64,000 nucleotides of DNA from Candidatus Nitrososphaera gargensis Ga9.2. GTDB taxonomy: Archaea; Thermoproteota; Nitrososphaeria; Nitrososphaerales; Nitrososphaeraceae. Shown one piece after another: positions 35,037-44,471 of this stretch. The position numbers were made by a program, and so were the translations under genes. The notes under the pieces were generated by a model that saw only the letters and a list, made by a program, of their open reading frames with translations, ran no database searches and was not told the DNA's origin. The first letter of the stretch is position 1. Each line of letters starts with the position of its first letter. The stretch covers positions 186,001 to 250,000 of the forward strand of contig NC_018719.1 in NCBI RefSeq assembly GCF_000303155.1. The letters run 5' to 3'.

Positions 35037-35555
35037 TTAATTAGTCGGTTGACTAAATAAATTCTTACTATTATTGTTGCGCCTTGCGATAACCGCCACA
35101 ACTATGCCAAATGCGACAATTAGCGCAAGCACACCTGCCGGGAACTCTGGCGTCACCTGTATTGGTATTTCCACCCACTCGCCCAACCCATCAATATCAT
35201 CTATCATTATCGTGTATGATCCGGGCTCGTCAAATGTAAACTCTTGACGGGTTGCAGTCTGGTCGCTCCGCAGTACTTCGCGGTCGCCGCCCTTGTAGAT
35301 CGAGATATCGTATGTCATGTCTTCGATCTCCTCGCCAGTCTCCGGCTCGATAAAGCGTATGTCAAACGCGTTGGCGCTGCCGATGTCATCCGGCGTCCAC
35401 ATTATTTCGACTGTGAATGTGCCCTGATCGCTTGCAGCCTCTAGCACGATCTGCTCTTTAGCCGCTGCTGCCTGATTATTGCAGGCTAGAAGAAGACTCG
35501 CCAGCAGCAGTAATACAAAGGCCAGAATAACGTTATGCAAACGACTTGGTATCAA
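35037..35555 (-). CDS. secreted PEF-CTERM protein with lipobox-like Cys
   Basis: The frame is open to 35753, but the signal peptide starts at the TTG at 35555 (LIPSRLHNVILAFVLLLLAS), so I start there (172 residues). The signal ends LLLAC, matching a lipobox, so the mature protein may be lipid-modified at both ends. An Ig-like domain (GTFTVEIMWTPDD ... DEPGSYTIMIDDIDGLG) precedes VTPEFPAGVLALIVAFGIVV. Likely a membrane-bound envelope protein of the copper island. Confidence 0.6.
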   Translation of the reverse strand: MIPSRLHNVILAFVLLLLASLLLACNNQAAAAKEQIVLEAASDQGTFTVEIMWTPDDIGSANAFDIRFIEPETGEEIEDMTYDISIYKGGDREVLRSDQTATRQEFTFDEPGSYTIMIDDIDGLGEWVEIPIQVTPEFPAGVLALIVAFGIVVAVIARRNNNSKNLFSQPTN

Positions 35556-35664
35556 GCGCGCGCCAGATAATAATCTATTGAGTTGTATCTCTATTTGGTT
35601 GATGGTGCAGCCTTGGTAATGGGCGAATAATAATAAAAAGAAAGAAGAAAGGAAGGGAAGGCCT

Positions 35665-36489
35665 TTAGGCTCTTCCAAAGAACGCTGTGCCGTTTCTTGC
35701 GAATCTAGTGTAGCCTGTGATTCCTGCGATTGTTGCTGCCAGTATTGCTGCAATGACCGGGAATTCAGGAACTACAAAACCAGCTTGGATTGTGACAGTG
35801 CTTTCCCCTTCTGGTACCTCAAACGAGATCGTGGTCGATGTGTCATTCTGGCTTACTATCGTTGCTGGTTCTCCATTCACCATGGTAATATCGCGAATCA
35901 TGTTCTTTGGCAGCGTCAGTTCTACTGCTCCTGAGCCCTCAAATTCGATCTCTACCGATTGGCCTGGGTTGATTGTTGCTGCTGTTGCTGTTGCGGCTCC
36001 AGTGCCGGTTATTGGATATTCAGTGCCATCCGCTGTTGCAGTGACTGAAAATGGTGTTGTTGTTCCGCCATTGCCTCCGTTACCGCCTCCGGCTGACACT
36101 ACCACTGTGCCTACCATGTTTGGATGGAGCGCGCAAAAGTATGGGAACTCGCCTGCTTCAGTGAACGTGTGGCTGAATGTACCTTGTGGAACCAGCAGCG
36201 GGTTAAAGTTTGGAGAAGAGTCAAATGCTTTGCCCTTGTTTGGATCGTTCACCCCAGTGCCCGATGTGACTGTGTGTGCCGTAGAGTCCCTGTTGGTCCA
36301 TGTTACGGTATCGCCAACGTTGATGTTTAGCGGGTTTGGCGAGTAGGCATCGGTCGTCTTGCTTGACGAGGCCGTTGTCACATCTGCAGCTATTTCAGCT
36401 GCAAAGGCTGGCGCCAGTGTCGATATTGGTGCTAGTACTGCAGCAAGGACTGCTGCAAGCCCGACAGCGACTGCAATTTTAGAGTCCAT
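35665..36489 (-). CDS. plastocyanin-like cupredoxin with PEF-CTERM tail
   Basis: 274 residues. A signal peptide ends AFA. The cupredoxin domain has YSPNPLNINVGDTVTWTNRD, the first Cu ligand His in STAHTVTSG, and Cys/His/Met in FPYFCALHPNMVG: a complete type-1 copper site. A Gly-rich linker leads to a second beta domain and the VVPEFPVIAAILAATIAGI tail. Such proteins are thought to carry electrons at the cell surface of ammonia-oxidising archaea. A TATA-like GGCTTAAAATATT lies about 25 bases upstream of the start. Confidence 0.92.
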   Translation of the reverse strand: MDSKIAVAVGLAAVLAAVLAPISTLAPAFAAEIAADVTTASSSKTTDAYSPNPLNINVGDTVTWTNRDSTAHTVTSGTGVNDPNKGKAFDSSPNFNPLLVPQGTFSHTFTEAGEFPYFCALHPNMVGTVVVSAGGGNGGNGGTTTPFSVTATADGTEYPITGTGAATATAATINPGQSVEIEFEGSGAVELTLPKNMIRDITMVNGEPATIVSQNDTSTTISFEVPEGESTVTIQAGFVVPEFPVIAAILAATIAGITGYTRFARNGTAFFGRA

Positions 36490-36616
36490 TGGCTATGGAC
36501 AATATTTTAAGCCATAAAATGGTTTTGGTTGACAGAACACCCGCTACATAGGATTCTAAGCTAACAATCCTACGTTTAAGGCAGGTTTTTAAGAATGCAA
36601 TTTTTACAGCTTTTCC

Positions 36617-37534
36617 GTGCGTATAGTCTCGTTCCTCCCAAGCGCCACCGAAACGCTGTACCAGCTGGGTGCCGGCGGCCAGATAGTGGGCGTGACACAC
36701 GAGTGTAAGTTCCCTGCCCAAGCAAGGAAAAAGCCAAAGGTGATACGGCCCTCGTTTGACCCGGAGCACATGACGGGCCGGCAGATCGATAGCAAGATAG
36801 TTGAGCTGATGCGCTCAGGCAAGGACATCTATATAGTTGACGACAAGGTCCTAAAAAAGGCAAGCCCTGACCTGATAGTCGCGCAGGGGCTGTGCGAAGT
36901 CTGCTCGCCATTTACCAAAGAGATCAGCAGGGCCGTAAGCGTCCTTGGGGGCCGGCCTGACGTTCTGGTGCTTGACCCGCATGACCTTGACGACATACTT
37001 GTCAGCATAATGGATGTTGCAGAAAAGGTGGGCCGGGTCAGGGAAGGCAGAAGGCTCGTCGCGTCGCTGCAAAAGCGAATCGACGTGGTGCGGAACATGA
37101 AGATAATAACAAAGAGCAGGCCGCGGGTGCTCTGCATAGAGTGGCTCGACCCGCTTTTCACCGCAGGCCACTGGGTGCCTCAGATGGTCGAGTACGCCGG
37201 CGGCATAAATGGCATCAGCGTCGCCGGCGAGCCATCACGTAGAATGGAGATCGATGAAGCGGTGCAGTTCAATCCGGACATTATTGTGCTGATGCCTTGC
37301 GGCTTTGAAATTCCACGCACGCTCAAGGAGCTGCCTGCCCTTGCGCGCAATGAAAAGTGGAAGTCGCTTCGGGCAGTCAAGAGCAATAACGTCTATGCTG
37401 TCAACGCAAACGCGTATTTCAGCAAGCCCGGACCGCGGACCGTGGTAGGGCTTGAGATTCTGGCAAAAATCCTGCATCCTGAGGCTTCGCGGCACATCCG
37501 GGTCCCGAAAGGTTCGTACCTGAAGATATCATGA
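36617..37534 (+). CDS. BtuF-like cobalamin/metal-chelate binding protein without signal peptide
   Basis: 305 residues from a GTG start: VRIVSFLPSATETLYQLGAG is the first strand-helix of a periplasmic-binding-protein fold of the BtuF/FepB class. EIDEAVQFNPDIIVLMPCGF and WKSLRAVKSNNVYAVNANAY are also family-typical. There is no signal peptide or membrane anchor, unlike true uptake proteins, and no permease or ATPase adjacent. It may bind a corrinoid in the cytoplasm. A TATA-like TTTTTAAG lies at about 36586. Confidence 0.75.
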   Translation: MRIVSFLPSATETLYQLGAGGQIVGVTHECKFPAQARKKPKVIRPSFDPEHMTGRQIDSKIVELMRSGKDIYIVDDKVLKKASPDLIVAQGLCEVCSPFTKEISRAVSVLGGRPDVLVLDPHDLDDILVSIMDVAEKVGRVREGRRLVASLQKRIDVVRNMKIITKSRPRVLCIEWLDPLFTAGHWVPQMVEYAGGINGISVAGEPSRRMEIDEAVQFNPDIIVLMPCGFEIPRTLKELPALARNEKWKSLRAVKSNNVYAVNANAYFSKPGPRTVVGLEILAKILHPEASRHIRVPKGSYLKIS

Positions 37535-37674
37535 AAAACTGCTGGCCAAAGATGAGGCATAGCAAGCGTGTGTGAAAAAACCTAGTTTTTACCAAAAGCC
37601 AGCTTTGTTCATGATAATAGCTCAACTAATTGCACACCATGTTTCATTAATCTATTGACGAAAATCAGGTTATC

Positions 37675-37833
37675 ATGAGCGCATTACAGCTTGAGCAAAG
37701 GAACGTATTATGCGGTGGTTGCGGAAATGGCGAAGTAGGTCTGTTTGCCGAGTTTAACAGCAAATTGCTGTGCTCTCAATGCTTTAAGAACGAGATTGAA
37801 AGCCAGGTTAAACTCACTTCAAATAGCATTTAG
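37675..37833 (+). CDS. small zinc-ribbon protein
   Basis: 52 residues: CGGC at 13-16 and CSQC at 33-36, a complete small zinc ribbon, with a short helical tail. It lies alone between the BtuF-like gene and the convergent rps10. Unknown function. Confidence 0.55.
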   Translation: MSALQLEQRNVLCGGCGNGEVGLFAEFNSKLLCSQCFKNEIESQVKLTSNSI

Positions 37834-37944
37834 CCTATTCTTGACGGCATACAAAAATCTCTCAATATCTCAATAATCTTTTTTATCAAAACAGAAAGAA
37901 GAAGATAGGCATTTACGCCTATAATATGGACAGTCCAAAAATTA

Positions 37945-38256
37945 CTACTGGGTCAGGGAAACTTCGATGTAAACGTCGTCTGGGATCTTGAGGCGCATAA
38001 GTTGCCGGATGGCCCTGTCGTCGGCCCCAACGTCTATCACGCGCCGGTGAATCCTCATCTCGTACTTGTCGTAGGTGTTGGTCCCTTGGCCACATGGCGA
38101 CTTTCTGGTCACCACCTTTAGCTTCTTCGTTGGCAGAGGGTGAGGGCCCTTGAGCTTTATCCCCGACTTTTCAGTCATGCCCTTTATCTCTGTGCAGACG
38201 CCTTCCAACGTCGCAAGGTTCGTGCTAGTGAGTTTTATTCTTGCTGCCTGCGGCAT
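37945..38256 (-). CDS. rps10: ribosomal protein uS10
   Basis: 103 residues, the archaeal uS10 length: ARIKLTSTNLATLEGVC, KLKGPHPLPTKKLKVVTRKS, HRRVIDVGADDRAIRQLMRL. It is a 30S head protein. It follows the EF-1alpha gene by 11 bases, the standard archaeal order. Confidence 0.96.
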   Translation of the reverse strand: MPQAARIKLTSTNLATLEGVCTEIKGMTEKSGIKLKGPHPLPTKKLKVVTRKSPCGQGTNTYDKYEMRIHRRVIDVGADDRAIRQLMRLKIPDDVYIEVSLTQ

Positions 38257-38267
38257 CTACAGTTCAC

Positions 38268-39581
38268 TTACTTTTTGTTGGGGTCGTACTTCTCTGTAAT
38301 GTTCAGGACAACGCCTGCGCCAATTGTCGTTCCCATGTCTCGGAGTGCAAACCTTCCAATCTCTGGAAAGTCCTTGAATGTCTCTATCGGAAGCGGTCTG
38401 ACTGGCTTGATCTTGACGATTGCCGCGTCACCTGTCTTGAGGAACTTCGGGTTCTGCTCAGTTGTCGCACCTGTCCTCGGGTCGATCTTGGACACGAATG
38501 CCGAGATCGTAGCCGCTACCTGCGCAGTGTGGGTGTGCAGGACTGGTGTGTATCCAGGAGCAATCGCAGTTGGGTGGTGAATAACAATGAGGCGTGCCTC
38601 AAATTCCTTTGCAACGGTTGGCGGGTTGTCTGCTGGGCCGATCATGTCGCCGCGCTTGATCTGCTTCTTGTCGACACCTCTTAGGTTAAAGCCGACGTTG
38701 TCGCCTGCTTCGGCAGACTCCATCTGGGTGTGGTGAGTTTCAATGCTTTTGATTTCTCCGACAGCGCCAGAAGGCATGACAATTACCTTGTCGTTTGCCT
38801 TCATCCTGCCTGTCTCGATCCTGCCCACCGGCACGGTTCCGACACCGGTGATCGAGTATACGTCCTGTATCGGGACTCTCAGCGGCTTGCCCACCGGTTT
38901 CTCTGGCGGCTCGAGCGCGTCAAGCGCCTGCGCAAGGGTCGGGCCCTTGTACCACGGCATGTTTGTTGACTGCTTGACCAAATTGTCGCCCTTCCATCCG
39001 GAGATTGGAATAAAGTTGATCTTGGCAGTATTGTAGCCTACCATCTTCAACATCTTTTCGACGTTGTCCTTGACCTCCTTGTAGCGGGCTTCTTGGTATC
39101 CTACATCGTCCATCTTGTTCAGCGCAACTACTATTTGGTTGACGCCAAGGGTCCTTGCAAGGAAAGCGTGCTCTCTTCCCTGTCCTCCCGGCTCGATTGA
39201 CGCTTCTGTCTCACCTGGCTTGACAGAAATGACCAGAATGGCTGCGTCTGCTTCGGACGCGCCAGTGATCATGTTCTTGATAAAGTCCCTGTGGCCTGGA
39301 GCATCGATCAGCGTAAAAAAGTACTTTGGCGTCTCAAACTTTTGAAAAGCAAGATCGATGGTGATACCTCTTTCGCGCTCGTCCTTGATGCTGTCCAGCA
39401 CCCAAGCGTACTTGAAAGTGTCACCCTTGCCTGTTGCTTCTGATTCCTTTGCATATGCGTCTATGGTTCTCTGGTCAATGGCACCCAGATCAACCAGCAA
39501 ATGACCTACAGTAGTTGATTTACCATTATCGACGTGACCTGTAACCACTAGGTTCATGTGTGGCTTTTTACTAGCGCTCAT
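38268..39581 (-). CDS. tuf: translation elongation factor 1-alpha
   Basis: The ATG at 39581 (MSASKKPHMNLVVTGHVDNG) gives 437 residues. GTPase motifs: GHVDNGKST (G1), RGITIDLAF (G2), DAPGHRDFIKNMITGAS (G3), ALNKMDDVG (G4, NKMD). Domains 2 and 3 are complete to KYDPNKK. It delivers aminoacyl-tRNA to the ribosome. Operon with rps10. Confidence 0.97.
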   Translation of the reverse strand: MSASKKPHMNLVVTGHVDNGKSTTVGHLLVDLGAIDQRTIDAYAKESEATGKGDTFKYAWVLDSIKDERERGITIDLAFQKFETPKYFFTLIDAPGHRDFIKNMITGASEADAAILVISVKPGETEASIEPGGQGREHAFLARTLGVNQIVVALNKMDDVGYQEARYKEVKDNVEKMLKMVGYNTAKINFIPISGWKGDNLVKQSTNMPWYKGPTLAQALDALEPPEKPVGKPLRVPIQDVYSITGVGTVPVGRIETGRMKANDKVIVMPSGAVGEIKSIETHHTQMESAEAGDNVGFNLRGVDKKQIKRGDMIGPADNPPTVAKEFEARLIVIHHPTAIAPGYTPVLHTHTAQVAATISAFVSKIDPRTGATTEQNPKFLKTGDAAIVKIKPVRPLPIETFKDFPEIGRFALRDMGTTIGAGVVLNITEKYDPNKK

Positions 39582-39700
39582 AGAGCAAGAACGCTTCATG
39601 GGCTTTATTTGTATTTCGCCCGTGATCAGGGCAAAAATCGAGCCCTCTCAGCTGATCATTTGCGCAGCAAAATGTAGTCCAGTCCTAGCTAACAAGTTAT

Positions 39701-39718
39701 CGGAAAGGTTTTAAACCG
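39701..39718 (+). promoter_or_regulatory. BRE/TATA of fbp-tpiA
   Basis: CGGAAAGGTTTTAAACC contains a purine-rich BRE followed by TTTTAAA. It is centred about 28 bases before the fbp ATG at 39741, so the transcript should be leaderless or nearly so. Confidence 0.6.
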
Positions 39719-39740
39719 AAGGTCGTGAGTCTGTCTCAGT

Positions 39741-40898
39741 ATGCAGATCACAGTTAGTGCAATCAAGGCCGATATTGGGGGGATCGGGGGCCACACCCGC
39801 CCAAGCGATGAACTCCTCGAGACCGTCAGAAATTTTGTTGCCAAAAACTCAAAGGGCCTGCTTATCGATCATTACATCGGGTACACCGGCGACGATATAC
39901 ACATCATAATGACCCATACGCGTGGCGTGGATGACGAAAAGATCCACAAGCTGGCGTGGGATGCCTTTACAGAGGGAACCAAGACCGCAAAGGAACAGGG
40001 GCTTTACGGCGCCGGCCAGGACCTGCTGAAGGACTCGTTCTCCGGCAATGTCAAGGGCATGGGGCCGGGCGTGGCTGAAATTGAAATGGAGGAGCGCCCA
40101 AGCGAAGTGTTTTGCATCTTTGCAGCCGACAAGACAGAGCCGGGCGCGTTCAACTTTCCGCTCTGGCGCATGTTCGTGGACGCGCGTAGCAACTCTGGCC
40201 TCCTGATCAACGAGCGCCTTGCAGAAGGCGTCGTTTTCAGGATAATGGACGTCATGACTGGCAAGGTCGCAGAACTAAAGATGTGGCAGGACAAGGCCGA
40301 GCTTGAAGCCGCGCTGATGTACCCCGGCCGCTACGTCGTTCATTCTGTTGTTTCGGCTGACGGCACGGACCAGATAGTGTCGGCGTCCACCGACCGCTTG
40401 CACAACATCGCCGGCACGTACGTCGGCAAGGACGACCCCATTGCAATAGTCAGGACGCAAAAGAACTTTCCGGCCACGGAGGAGGCAGGAAGCGCTTTCA
40501 ACGACCCTCACTATGTCGCCGGCAACACGAGAGGCAGCCACCACATGCCACTCATGCCAGTCAAGCTCAACTCTGCCGCAAGCCTGAACTACTCTATCCC
40601 TATCGTCTCATGTCTGCTCTTCAGCATGCATAATGGCAAGCTCACCGGGCCGCACGACGGCTTTGGCACTGCCGACTGGGACCTCCAGAGGATGTGGGCA
40701 GCTGAGCGGGCTATGATAATGCGCAACCAAGGCTTTATCCATCCAGCCACGCTTGTGCCTGACGAGCTTGAATACAACAAGGGCTATGAGGCAAGGATGT
40801 CAAAGCTGGAAAGCAAGTTCAGGAACCTCGAAGACATCATGAACGGCAAGACAAAGAAGGCGGCAACAAAAGCAAAAGAAGCTGGCAGCAAGCGTTGA
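39741..40898 (+). CDS. fbp: fructose-1,6-bisphosphate aldolase/phosphatase (archaeal)
   Basis: 385 residues. MQITVSAIKADIGGIGGHTRPS is the start of class V FBPase, and GDDIHIIMTHTRG plus DLLKDSFSGNVKGMGPGVAE carry metal and Schiff-base regions. This bifunctional enzyme makes F6P directly from triose phosphates in gluconeogenesis. It overlaps tpiA by 4 bases, and together they commit triose-P to hexose synthesis, fitting an autotroph. Confidence 0.96.
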   Translation: MQITVSAIKADIGGIGGHTRPSDELLETVRNFVAKNSKGLLIDHYIGYTGDDIHIIMTHTRGVDDEKIHKLAWDAFTEGTKTAKEQGLYGAGQDLLKDSFSGNVKGMGPGVAEIEMEERPSEVFCIFAADKTEPGAFNFPLWRMFVDARSNSGLLINERLAEGVVFRIMDVMTGKVAELKMWQDKAELEAALMYPGRYVVHSVVSADGTDQIVSASTDRLHNIAGTYVGKDDPIAIVRTQKNFPATEEAGSAFNDPHYVAGNTRGSHHMPLMPVKLNSAASLNYSIPIVSCLLFSMHNGKLTGPHDGFGTADWDLQRMWAAERAMIMRNQGFIHPATLVPDELEYNKGYEARMSKLESKFRNLEDIMNGKTKKAATKAKEAGSKR

Positions 40899-41554
40899 AG
40901 CGGCCACTGATCATCAACTTCAAAAATTACGCAGAAGTATCAGGAGACAAGGCTATCAAGCTGGCCAAGGCCGCGCAGGCAGTCGCAAAAAAGCTAAAGG
41001 TGGAAATAGTAGTTGCGCCCCCACAGCCAGCGCTTGCAGTCATTGCAAAAAGCGTCAGGATGCCTGTCATCAGCCAGCACGTTGACGACGAAAAGGTGGG
41101 TTCAAGCACCGGCTACTTTTTGCCCGAAATAGCCAAGTCGTATGGCGCGGTTGGCTCGCTGATAAACCACAGCGAGCACAGGATGGAAATGAAGAATATA
41201 GCCAACTTGGTAGAGCGCCTCCGCAGCCTGCGCATGACCTCGATAGTGTGCGCCCGCGAGCCGTGGGAGGTCATGGAGATATCACTCTTTCAGCCAGACT
41301 TTATCGCGATCGAGCCGCCAGAGCTGATCGGGACTGGCCGGGCGGTGTCAAAGGAAAACCCAGCGATAATAACAAAGTCGATAGAGGCAGCAGCGTCGCG
41401 CTCAAAGGTTATATGCGGCGCCGGCATCAGCGGCAAGGATGACGTGGCCAAGGCGATGGAGCTTGGCTCGCACGGCATACTCGTGGCAAGCGGCATAATC
41501 AAGGCTAGCTCGTGGCCCGCCAAGATAGCCGAGCTTGCAGCCGGCATGAAATAA
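40895..41554 (+). CDS. tpiA: triosephosphate isomerase
   Basis: 219 residues (archaeal short TIM) from a TTG overlapping the fbp stop. LIINFKNYAE (Asn-Lys), VGSLINHSEHR (catalytic His), FIAIEPPELIGTG (catalytic Glu), and ICGAGISGKDDVAKAMELGS with HGILVASGI form the phosphate site. Interconverts DHAP and GAP. Last core gene before the accessory island. Confidence 0.95.
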   Translation: MKRPLIINFKNYAEVSGDKAIKLAKAAQAVAKKLKVEIVVAPPQPALAVIAKSVRMPVISQHVDDEKVGSSTGYFLPEIAKSYGAVGSLINHSEHRMEMKNIANLVERLRSLRMTSIVCAREPWEVMEISLFQPDFIAIEPPELIGTGRAVSKENPAIITKSIEAAASRSKVICGAGISGKDDVAKAMELGSHGILVASGIIKASSWPAKIAELAAGMK

Positions 41555-41788
41555 TTATCTTTCGATTTTGTTGTATAATAAGAGGCAGTGAGACTAGGGG
41601 TAATATTATATGCAACAAAAGCATTGGAGCCAAATTTTATTGAACCCATTTTTGTAAGGGGAAAAGAATATGGTGGAGATGGACAATGTAAGATTATTCT
41701 ATGATAAGGTGGGACCGTCAAAGGTAGAGATACGATAAGAAGATGGAGTGCATCGAGCTGAAAGACATTCTAAATGAGTAAATTGACA
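41555..41788. other. junction between core genes and AT-rich island
   Basis: About 230 bases with no convincing gene. Base composition drops in GC right after tpiA. Short open stretches on the plus strand (e.g. 41589-41703) look degenerate. No tRNA gene or clear attachment repeat was found. Confidence 0.4.
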
Positions 41789-42481
41789 TTACTTGATATA
41801 TTCAATGATCTGATCAAACAGGCTCTCTAATGATCTTTGTTTCACTTCTATATTATCAGGCAAATTTGAGAAGGGTGTTACAACATTAATTAAACATTGA
41901 TTAAGGTGATTTTTTAGTGGAGTTGTAGGCTTTATAATTCCAGAGCGCGCTAGTTTTTTGCCATTAGAAAAGAATAGAACCCCCAGTTCACAATCAAGAT
42001 TATCAAGGTAGCCTAACATCTTATAGACTGCCTCATCCTTTTGCTGTAACCAATTTTTTGCGTCCATTACTACTTTCAAGTGCCCGTTAACTTCGATCGT
42101 GAAATCTGGAAAAGCATTAGATGCCCACCCTAAATAGCCTCCCTCCTTTTCATAAAAAAGCCTGAATTCAATTCCATCAAAAACAATTGAAAAGCCCTTA
42201 TCTTTTCTAAAGCTGCTAGAATCAATTACAGCTCCTTTATTTCTAAGGAAATCCAAGAATTCAAAGAGGATCCATACTTCAAACATTGTGTCAAGATTTT
42301 GCAGTCTGTCTATAGGAAAATTAGTCTTATTTGCCGAAACAGTTCTTAGATTTAATTCTCTATATTTAATTGTCCATTCAAAGAGTTGCTTATATGCTCT
42401 CTTTCTTATTACACCTTCTTTAATTCGCAAACTGACTTGATTCTCTAATGATTTTAGCCGGGTGTCAAAAGGGTCTAGCAA
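41789..42481 (-). pseudogene. McrC/DUF2357-like nuclease, C-terminal half (PD-(D/E)xK)
   Basis: 230 residues read from a TTG. The nuclease core is visible: PDFTIEVNGHLKVVMDAKNW gives PD-x(n)-DAK, the PD-(D/E)xK signature of McrC and relatives, and MFEVWILFEFLDFLRNKG is the helix that precedes it. The upstream frame (42475-43206) ends 7 bases inside this one. Adding one A to the AAAA run at about 42499 fuses them (ELIPKIVKYLLLDPFDTRL), giving about 475 residues, a normal McrC-like size. It should be read with the next feature as one gene. Confidence 0.65.
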
Positions 42482-43206
42482 AAGATATTTGACGATTTTG
42501 GGATCAGCTCATGCAAAATAGTATTCTTTAGGATTTTGCTACACCCAGTAGAAATCCGAGTTAGGATTTCCTTTTCTTGTAAAGACAATTCCTCGCTGAA
42601 AGGATAAGTTAAAAGAAAAGTTGCATCATATCGCATACGGAGTATTGATATTATCAATAATTGATTTTCTGGGGTTTCAAAATCAGGCTTCGGAACGGAG
42701 GTAGCAAATTCTATCGGGACCCTTGCAGTTCCTCTTTCTAATGAGTAGAGTATTGTCTTATTCCAATTAATGACGCCAGATATTTCATTCGAAATTCTTT
42801 CATGCGCGTAAATACCAAAATTCAGTTCATTGATTATTCCAGGATAGATATCAGAGAAGAATTCATGATAGAGCTCAAACATTCTATTGAGATCAGATAG
42901 CCTATCAGGTAGAATGTATGTTCCTGTTGGACTACTGGATCGGAAGTAATCTGTTGTTGCTTGACCAAATCGTCTAACTAGCAACATTGTTCTGTTATAC
43001 ATGTATGTGATATCTTGTTTGTCATAAAATAGAACCTCTCTAACAAGTTGTTCCCATTTTTCATTTTCAGATCGGTATTGGGCGAACAGACTATCAAGAT
43101 GAGGATAATTTTTCTTTACATAAAGCTCATCTCTCAAGTTTTCTTTAGGTTCGATTCCCTCGATGTAAAGGCGTTCGATTTCATTAAGAAGAAGCTGCTT
43201 ACTCAT
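42475..43206 (-). pseudogene. McrC/DUF2357-like protein, N-terminal half
   Basis: 243 residues. HERISNEISGVINWNKTILY followed by SLERGTARVP matches the 'xGxIDWxxT' region of McrC/DUF2357 proteins, and FETPENQLLIISILRMRYDA the next helix. It lacks the nuclease core, which continues in the shifted frame downstream. In McrBC systems McrC is the endonuclease subunit activated by the McrB GTPase. Confidence 0.6.
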
Positions 43207-43219
43207 TGTTGAAACCCTA

Positions 43220-44294
43220 TATTATCTCAGCATCTATTAGTAGTTCATCCAAAGCGCGTCTAAAGTTAGGCAAATTTGGTCGGTACTTATTAGTCCAAGG
43301 TTCATATCCAGGAATCAGGATTCTTTGTGATCAATGATTTGATTTGATTTGACCGTATCCGTAAAGAACAGTTTGTTCACCTTTACGGCCCGCAACAACA
43401 ACATATGCTCCTATTTTTAGCCTAGACCGATTGGGATTATCTGGACCTGCATCAAATTCAGGATCATTGTAATCAATCGGCTTCTCTTTCCTTAAGAGAA
43501 GATATGTATCTGACGATGGACTTTGCGCTTCGGATTGAATTCCTGAATTCTTGAAATCATCTATTTGATCCCATTTATTCAAGAATGGTGTAATATCGTT
43601 CACTTCATCAACATTATTCAGCTTTAGAATACACTTATCTTCCTTAATCCTTATTGCAAACAGCCAACGTTCGGTATCTCTTCCCGGCCTCTTCTTTGTA
43701 GGCTTTCCTTTGAAGATCTTTAATACAATATTCTTTGGTAAAACATAGGTCGTTGCGGGATTATCCAACAATATGCAAAGAAAAAACTTTGGATTTGTAA
43801 TGAATTCATTAAAAATGTCTTCATCGAGACCGAACCAGTAAATTTTGGTTCTTGGATCTTTTGAGTAGTTTTTAGAACCTTTGCCATGGATAACTGTGCG
43901 AGAGGGTAATTGGAGGTTTGCCCTTCCAATTTTATTTACTTTAATCGAAAACTTGTCCTCTAAATATCTCTTAAGAACAGGCGCAAAGTCATGCTCCTGC
44001 TCTTGAAGAGCCTCTTTAAGCTCCTCTGTATCTAGTGCGTCAGACATTAGAACAATGTCGAATCCACGCGCTTTCAAAAATGGGTTAGTTTCATCGCCAC
44101 CGCTAAATGTCGATGGGTCCAGCTCTGCCATTTGCATACTTGTTAGCTAAGGAAATAGTATACTTTGGAGGATAATTCTTGCCATTGTATTGCAAATAAT
44201 ATTTTGTAGATAGACGTTCCTCAGGAACTCCATTTTTATCAATTTCTTGCATCGCTTTCAAGATATGTTCTTTGGTAATGTTTTGAGGAATCAT
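43220..44294 (-). pseudogene. McrB-like specificity subunit, motor region missing
   Basis: The ATG at 44294 encodes the N-terminal module ITKEHILKAMQEIDKNGVPE, YNGKNYPPKYTISLANKYAN. A two-base loss near 44117 (AGAG, probably AGAGAG) moves the reading to the next frame, ELDPSTFSGGDETNPFLKAR, and on to GYGQIKSNH and TGA at 43331. The same frame continues after the TGA for 37 codons (RPNLPNFRRALDELLIDAEII), ending at 43220. This looks like a McrB C-terminus. The AAA+ GTPase core (Walker A/B, NTxD) that should lie between is absent, so the restriction system is inactive. Confidence 0.55.
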
Positions 44295-44424
44295 CGTGTT
44301 TTACTAGAGATCTCTTGGTTACTTATAAGCAGGTAGGCTATAACTGACCCGGAGTTTTTCTTTTTGCTCGAAGAGCGAGACCTCATTTTTATTGAATTTT
44401 AATTGTTAGCTATTGTTGACATGA

Positions 44425-44466
44425 TCGGTTAACACAATGTTTATTAATTTACCAGTGGTTAACTAC
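44425..44466 (+). promoter_or_regulatory. GTTAAC operator pair before the HTH-kinase module
   Basis: Two GGTTAAC copies, the palindrome GTTAAC at 44428-44433 and 44458-44463, exactly 30 bases apart (about three helical turns), end 9 bases before the ATG at 44472. A TATA-like TTTATTAATTT lies between them. The same word occurs three times upstream of the minus-strand gene at the other end of the module. Confidence 0.65.
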
Positions 44467-44471
44467 TGTAG

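Noticed and set aside
43140-43175. T-loop-like GGTTCGATTCCCTC suggesting a tRNA end
   Set aside because: It lies within the McrC-like coding frame, and no acceptor, anticodon or D-arm pairs with it upstream.
43331-43333. In-frame TGA as a selenocysteine or readthrough codon
   Set aside because: No selenoprotein family match and no SECIS-like hairpin; loss of the McrB core explains it better.
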